A stretch of 64,000 nt of DNA from Caenorhabditis remanei (Eukaryota; Nematoda; Chromadorea; Rhabditida; Rhabditidae), in contig NC_071331.1 of the NCBI RefSeq assembly GCF_010183535.1, forward strand, positions 4,216,001 to 4,280,000, in the 5' to 3' direction. This document shows, piece after piece, positions 60,247-64,000 of this stretch. The notes under the pieces are model-generated. The model worked only from the letters and a program-made list of their open reading frames with translations, was not told the DNA's origin and made no database searches. The position numbers and the translations under genes were made by a program. Position 1 is the first letter of the stretch; each line of letters opens with the position of its first letter.

Positions 60247-60716
60247 CAATTATCAGTTTTCTGTATCAGCAATAATTTGATATATTACTTTTTTAGAATA
60301 TTTCTGCTATTTTTAAAAGAAAATTTACATTAAAAAAATAACTCAGAGCTGGTTGTCATTTTTATGCGTTTCGGAATGTGCAGTTTCGAAATGAGTCTGA
60401 CTTGAATCTAAACATTTCACAATTTAAAAGAAAAAATAAACGTTTTCCCTAAAAATGCATATTTATTTTAAAATTCTGATAGTATGTATGTATTATAGAA
60501 CGGATCAGATTTTCAATATCCAAACTGCGTAAAATACGGAACACGATGATAATTCAAAATTATAAGAACTTTGGTACTAATAATAGCGATGTCTATAATA
60601 ATTTATCAGCAATTTGAAACCGATGAATTGTTTTTAAAAAGGACTTACGGACACATGATTTAATGGAAGCATAGACTCAGTAATATTGTATTGTTTTACA
60701 AAACAAACATCTGTTA

Positions 60717-61030
60717 TTATAAATTCACAACACTGCGCCACATGGCTTTAAAGGCGCATCTAATTGTTCAAATGGGTCTCGCAGTGAAAACTTCTTACTG
60801 TAGTTCATTTTAGTTATTTTTTTCTCGTTGCTATACTTTTTTTCTTCTTGTGAAATTGACAATAAAAAAGAACTATTTAATAAACCATTTTTTGAAATTG
60901 ATTTTAGCTGACAAATTCACGAGAAACCCTATAAAATTAACTACAGTAAGAAGTATTCGCTGCGAGACCCTTTCGTACAATTAGATGCGCCTTTAAAGCC
61001 ATGCGACGCAGTGTTGTTGTGAATTTATAA
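60717..61030. mobile_element. 314-bp inverted-repeat element (MITE)
   Basis: TTATAAATTCACAACACTGC at 60717 and its complement ending at 61030, flanked by TA. The arms include GGCTTTAAAGGCGCATCTAA and ACTGCAG/TACTGTAGTT pairs around an AT-rich centre near 60873. Copies A and C lack it at the matching place. Confidence 0.7.
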
Positions 61031-63485
61031 TAAATTTATAATAGTTACGATTGAACATTATCAGTTACTCAAAACAGTCTCGAATGTCACTTTGAAAAAA
61101 CTATTTGATTTGTTGTCTGTTGCAAAATGTTCATATCAGTAAACTTCATCTAATTATGATTAATGAGACCGGAAACCGAATTTCGTTCTATTGAAGATCA
61201 GCAGAATCATTGACGTCGTGAAACAGTTTTTGAAGTTTACAAAATGTTGCTTCATTAAAAATCTATATGCTCCTAAAGTATGCTGTTCAAATACCACTGT
61301 GAAGCTTTCATGTATTGAAAGAAAATTGTTCGTTTCTTAATAATTTCTGTGCACTGATAGTAAGCCTGAAAATAAAGGATTGGCAGAATAGTATGCTGGA
61401 ATTGTCTCGCGATTTGTCAAAAGGAACACCAGTAAATTGGTGGAGGGAATTTTTTCTTATTTAAAAAAAACACAGTTTCTTTCGAGTTTTGATTAAATAT
61501 ATGTTTTTTCACTTGTAAACTGTGAACATACTTTTCTTGAAATTGAATTCAAGATGATTAAGGATTAATGTGATTTTATATGAAATTATTTCTGTTTTGG
61601 GTGAAACATGAGAAAATAGTGTTAATTTCATATGGTTATGAAATTAAGGTTTTTTTTGCCTTTTTTGAATTCTTTATCTAGAATTACTTTGTACTTCATT
61701 ATCAGTTGGTTTAAAAAAATTTCGCTGTCACAGTTTTCTGTGAAGAAAAAAAAATTATACTTCGAATTAGTCAAGTATTATGATCTGCGCACATCGGGTA
61801 ATGAAAATTGAAGAATGAAACAATTAATGTTTTGAATGTCGAAAAATTTATCAGAGAGAGAATCTGGAATCACTTTAACAAAGCAATGCATATAGCTAAT
61901 ATTTAATGAAAAAAACGCGATTCCGACAAAAAAAACTATCATGGAGCATAACATATTTTAATTTTTTAAAGGGAGAAAAAACAGTAAATTTCATTAAGAC
62001 AAACCTGATTTTTGAAAGATTATTATATTCACGGAACACTAAAAATCAATTTCTCTCTAAATTATGTCAGTTTGCTGTATCAGGAATATTTTGAATAACG
62101 TTACTACTGAATTCTCAACGATTTGGTGTTTCCCAGCATTGCCTTTCTTGTATTAGCAGGGTACGCTTTTGACAACCGCGCTTATAACTAAAATAATTTT
62201 GATGTTAAATCATGTACAACATTTGTGATACGACAGTCAACAAATAGTTATTTTTCAAAGTGACAAAATAGCTTCAAGAAACAGTAAGCTTCATGATCAC
62301 TTTCAATTATAATTAGTTTATCAGGAATTAGAAACCAATAACTATTCCTTGCATTCTTCATATTAGCACGGCACGTTTGTTACAACCGCGCTCTACCGAA
62401 ACCAAAGAAAATTGTGGGCGAAGTTTTAATTATTCACTTTGTCTGGTCATTTCGTTAAATATCTATCTTTTTTCATTTAATTAACCTTTGTGATACAACT
62501 TATATGTCTTTTTTTTGAAATTGTAAGTTTCACACAAAAATTAGAATCTGGCTATTTTCTTTTCTCCGCTGGTTTATGTACGTACATGATTTTTAAACGT
62601 CTGACTTCATTGAAAGAAGACGACTATACTTCAACGTTTTCTTTTAGTATTATGTATTACAGACCGTACTACTAGCTCAACAATAACTGGAAGTATTGTG
62701 CAATCATGAGGAGACTTATTGAAACAGTAAACGCAGCTACAAATATCTTGATTGGACTGGATTTTTCCTAGAGAGGCGACATAAAAAAAATAGTTTTGAA
62801 AAGTATACCGTTGACGAACTTCGGATTGATTTTAATTAAAACTGTATTCTTATTAACGTAAGAATTGAAACAGTGATACTTTTTTTCATTAAATCTGCGG
62901 AGTTTAAATGTTCTCCGAAATGAGAAAAATGTGAATACGGTAGAAATTATGATGGAAATGTTTCTAATGGAATAAAAAACTTTTTGAGAAACTACCAGAG
63001 AACCATCCGTGTTTACTCCTGTTTTTGCCTCCACAACTACCCACATTACAACTCTAACAGTTCGGTGTCCATAAAGAAGAAGAAAACACGATCGATACAT
63101 TTACTAATGAGACGTTTTATGGTTATCATAAAACGTTCAACTTTTATTTTTTGTTTAGTACAAAAATCATTGTCATGGAGCCATCATACTGATTAATTCG
63201 GAATACTTTAATGAATACTTACAAAATCTAATGATAATTAAAAAATAATGTTTCAAATATCAGTTTCTTGAATCAGCAATAATTTGATATGTTCCTGTTT
63301 TTAATGCTTTCCAAAAAATGGATATTAATGAAATTCTGATAGTATGAATTATAGAACAGATCGGATTTTTCAAAATCCATAGTGCGAAAAATACGGAACA
63401 CGGTGAGAATCGAGATAGGTCACTAAAAATAGTGAGGTCTATAACAATTTATTGGCAATTTGAAACCGATTAATACTTTTTAACA
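61031..63485. other. Copy C of the large unit (partial); no gene seen
   Basis: From about 61230 on, blocks match the second half of copies A and B (for example 62500-62600 with 51185-51290, and 63100-63270 with 51815-52040). Ruby-type octamers at 61219-61226, 62720-62727 and 62866-62873, all motif on the minus strand. No exon structure. Confidence 0.45.
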
Positions 63486-63778
63486 TATTTGGAACGGGCC
63501 GGGCCGGGCCGATTTGAGAATTCTCACCGGCCCGGTTGGCCCGGCCCGGGTCACGGTACAAAAATTTGAAATTTTGAATTTTTTTGAAATTTTTTTTGAT
63601 TTTTTCGCAAAAAGTCGAATTTTTGACTATGTTTTTACATATCGATAAAACTCAAGTGTACATAGGATTTTTGACTATTTTTGATGAAAATTTCAAAAAA
63701 TTTCGAAAAATTTTAGGAAAAAATTGTGCTCATTTTTTGACTCCGGGCCGACCGGGCCGAGCCGGTCCGATATTTTGC
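63486..63778. mobile_element. GC-capped inverted-repeat element
   Basis: Ends GGGCCGGGCCGGGCCG and GGGCCGACCGGGCCGAGCC with an A/T-rich middle rich in AAATTTTT and CGAAAA. The right end TTTGCAAGTAT resembles the ACTTG end of the MITE at 22391-22627, so it may be a relative. Absent from copies A and B here. Confidence 0.5.
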
Positions 63779-63880
63779 AAGTATGTTTTTTAAAAACACT
63801 TTATGACACATGATTTAATGGAAGCATAGACACCTGTGAAAAATTATAGTTGATGTTACAATAGAACATTATCGGTTTCT

Positions 63881-63888
63881 TGAAACAG
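63881..63888 (-). promoter_or_regulatory. Ruby-type octamer near the window end
   Basis: TGAAACAG on the plus strand. Matching positions in copies A (CGAAACAG, about 52384) and B (AAAACAG, about 61070) are degenerate, so the motif is gained or lost among duplicates. Confidence 0.45.
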
Positions 63889-64000
63889 TATTGAATTCCA
63901 CTTTGAATGAATGATTTGGTAATGTTGGCTGTTGCAATTTAAAAATTTTCATATCAGTGAACTTCTATTTTTCAGCTTACTGTGAAATGTGGAACCAGAC

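Larger units (their letters stand above)
53020..61230 (+). repeat. Large non-coding unit, copy B (interrupted)
   Basis: Collinear with copy A, interrupted by the fold-back element at 54458-56236, the LTR element at 57810-60246 and the hairpin element at 60717-61030. Keeps the Ruby-type octamer at 56490-56497 (-) and one at 61219-61226 (-). Confidence 0.7.
61230..64000 (+). repeat. Large non-coding unit, copy C (runs off the window)
   Basis: Ends within the block TTTTTCAGCTTACTGTGAA, the equivalent of TTTTCAGCTGACTGTGAA at 52588 in copy A, so only the last stretch is missing. Confidence 0.6.

Overview
The window looks like nuclear DNA of a Caenorhabditis-type nematode, probably not C. elegans itself. 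The support is: short phased introns with TTTTCAG acceptors, acceptor-like sites just upstream of start codons as expected for SL trans-splicing, very AT-rich non-coding DNA, many palindromic (fold-back) transposons, nematode-type gene families, and a large excess of the octamer CTGTTTCA. That octamer is the core of the Ruby motif, the upstream element of Caenorhabditis 21U-RNA (piRNA) genes. I counted 37 exact copies on the two strands by eye, against about 2-3 expected at this base composition. The non-coding DNA is therefore best read as a piRNA-gene domain with a few protein genes and many mobile elements in it. No small-RNA data support this yet.

Layout. 1-2.97 kb: non-coding DNA with diverged direct repeats and a GGAAG-rich minisatellite. 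2.97-5.0 kb: a fold-back element with 8-bp flanking repeats. 5.2-6.7 kb (-): a three-exon divergent T-box transcription factor. 8.09-8.97 kb: a hAT-like fold-back element with an exact 8-bp target duplication. 10.9-27.9 kb: three nearly identical copies of a divergent eEF2 paralog. Copies 1 (-) and 2 (+) form the arms of a palindrome (about 5.3 kb each, 372-bp spacer). Copy 3 (-) is a direct repeat of copy 1. Only copy 2 has the first exon with the ATG, and that exon lies in the palindrome spacer. Copies 1 and 3 have lost it.

27.93-33.52 kb: a second large palindrome that abuts copy 3. Its symmetry centre is a Tc1-like fold-back element (29928-31517). 33.5-37.1 kb: a dispersed repeat family plus an 815-bp tandem duplication. 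38.0-42.3 kb (+): a tandem pair of five-exon genes for Methyltransf_22/FkbM-like membrane-anchored proteins. 42.3-64 kb: no recognisable host gene. This part holds three diverged copies of a multi-kilobase non-coding unit (about 47.0-52.7, 53.0-61.2 and 61.2 to beyond 64 kb), interrupted by a tRNA-carrying fold-back element, several other palindromic elements and a small LTR element.

The protein genes do not form a pathway. The themes are local duplication (eEF2 x3, methyltransferase x2, non-coding unit x3), fold-back transposons, and piRNA-type promoter motifs. Divergent, convergent and palindromic arrangements of near-identical sequence could yield double-stranded RNA if transcribed.
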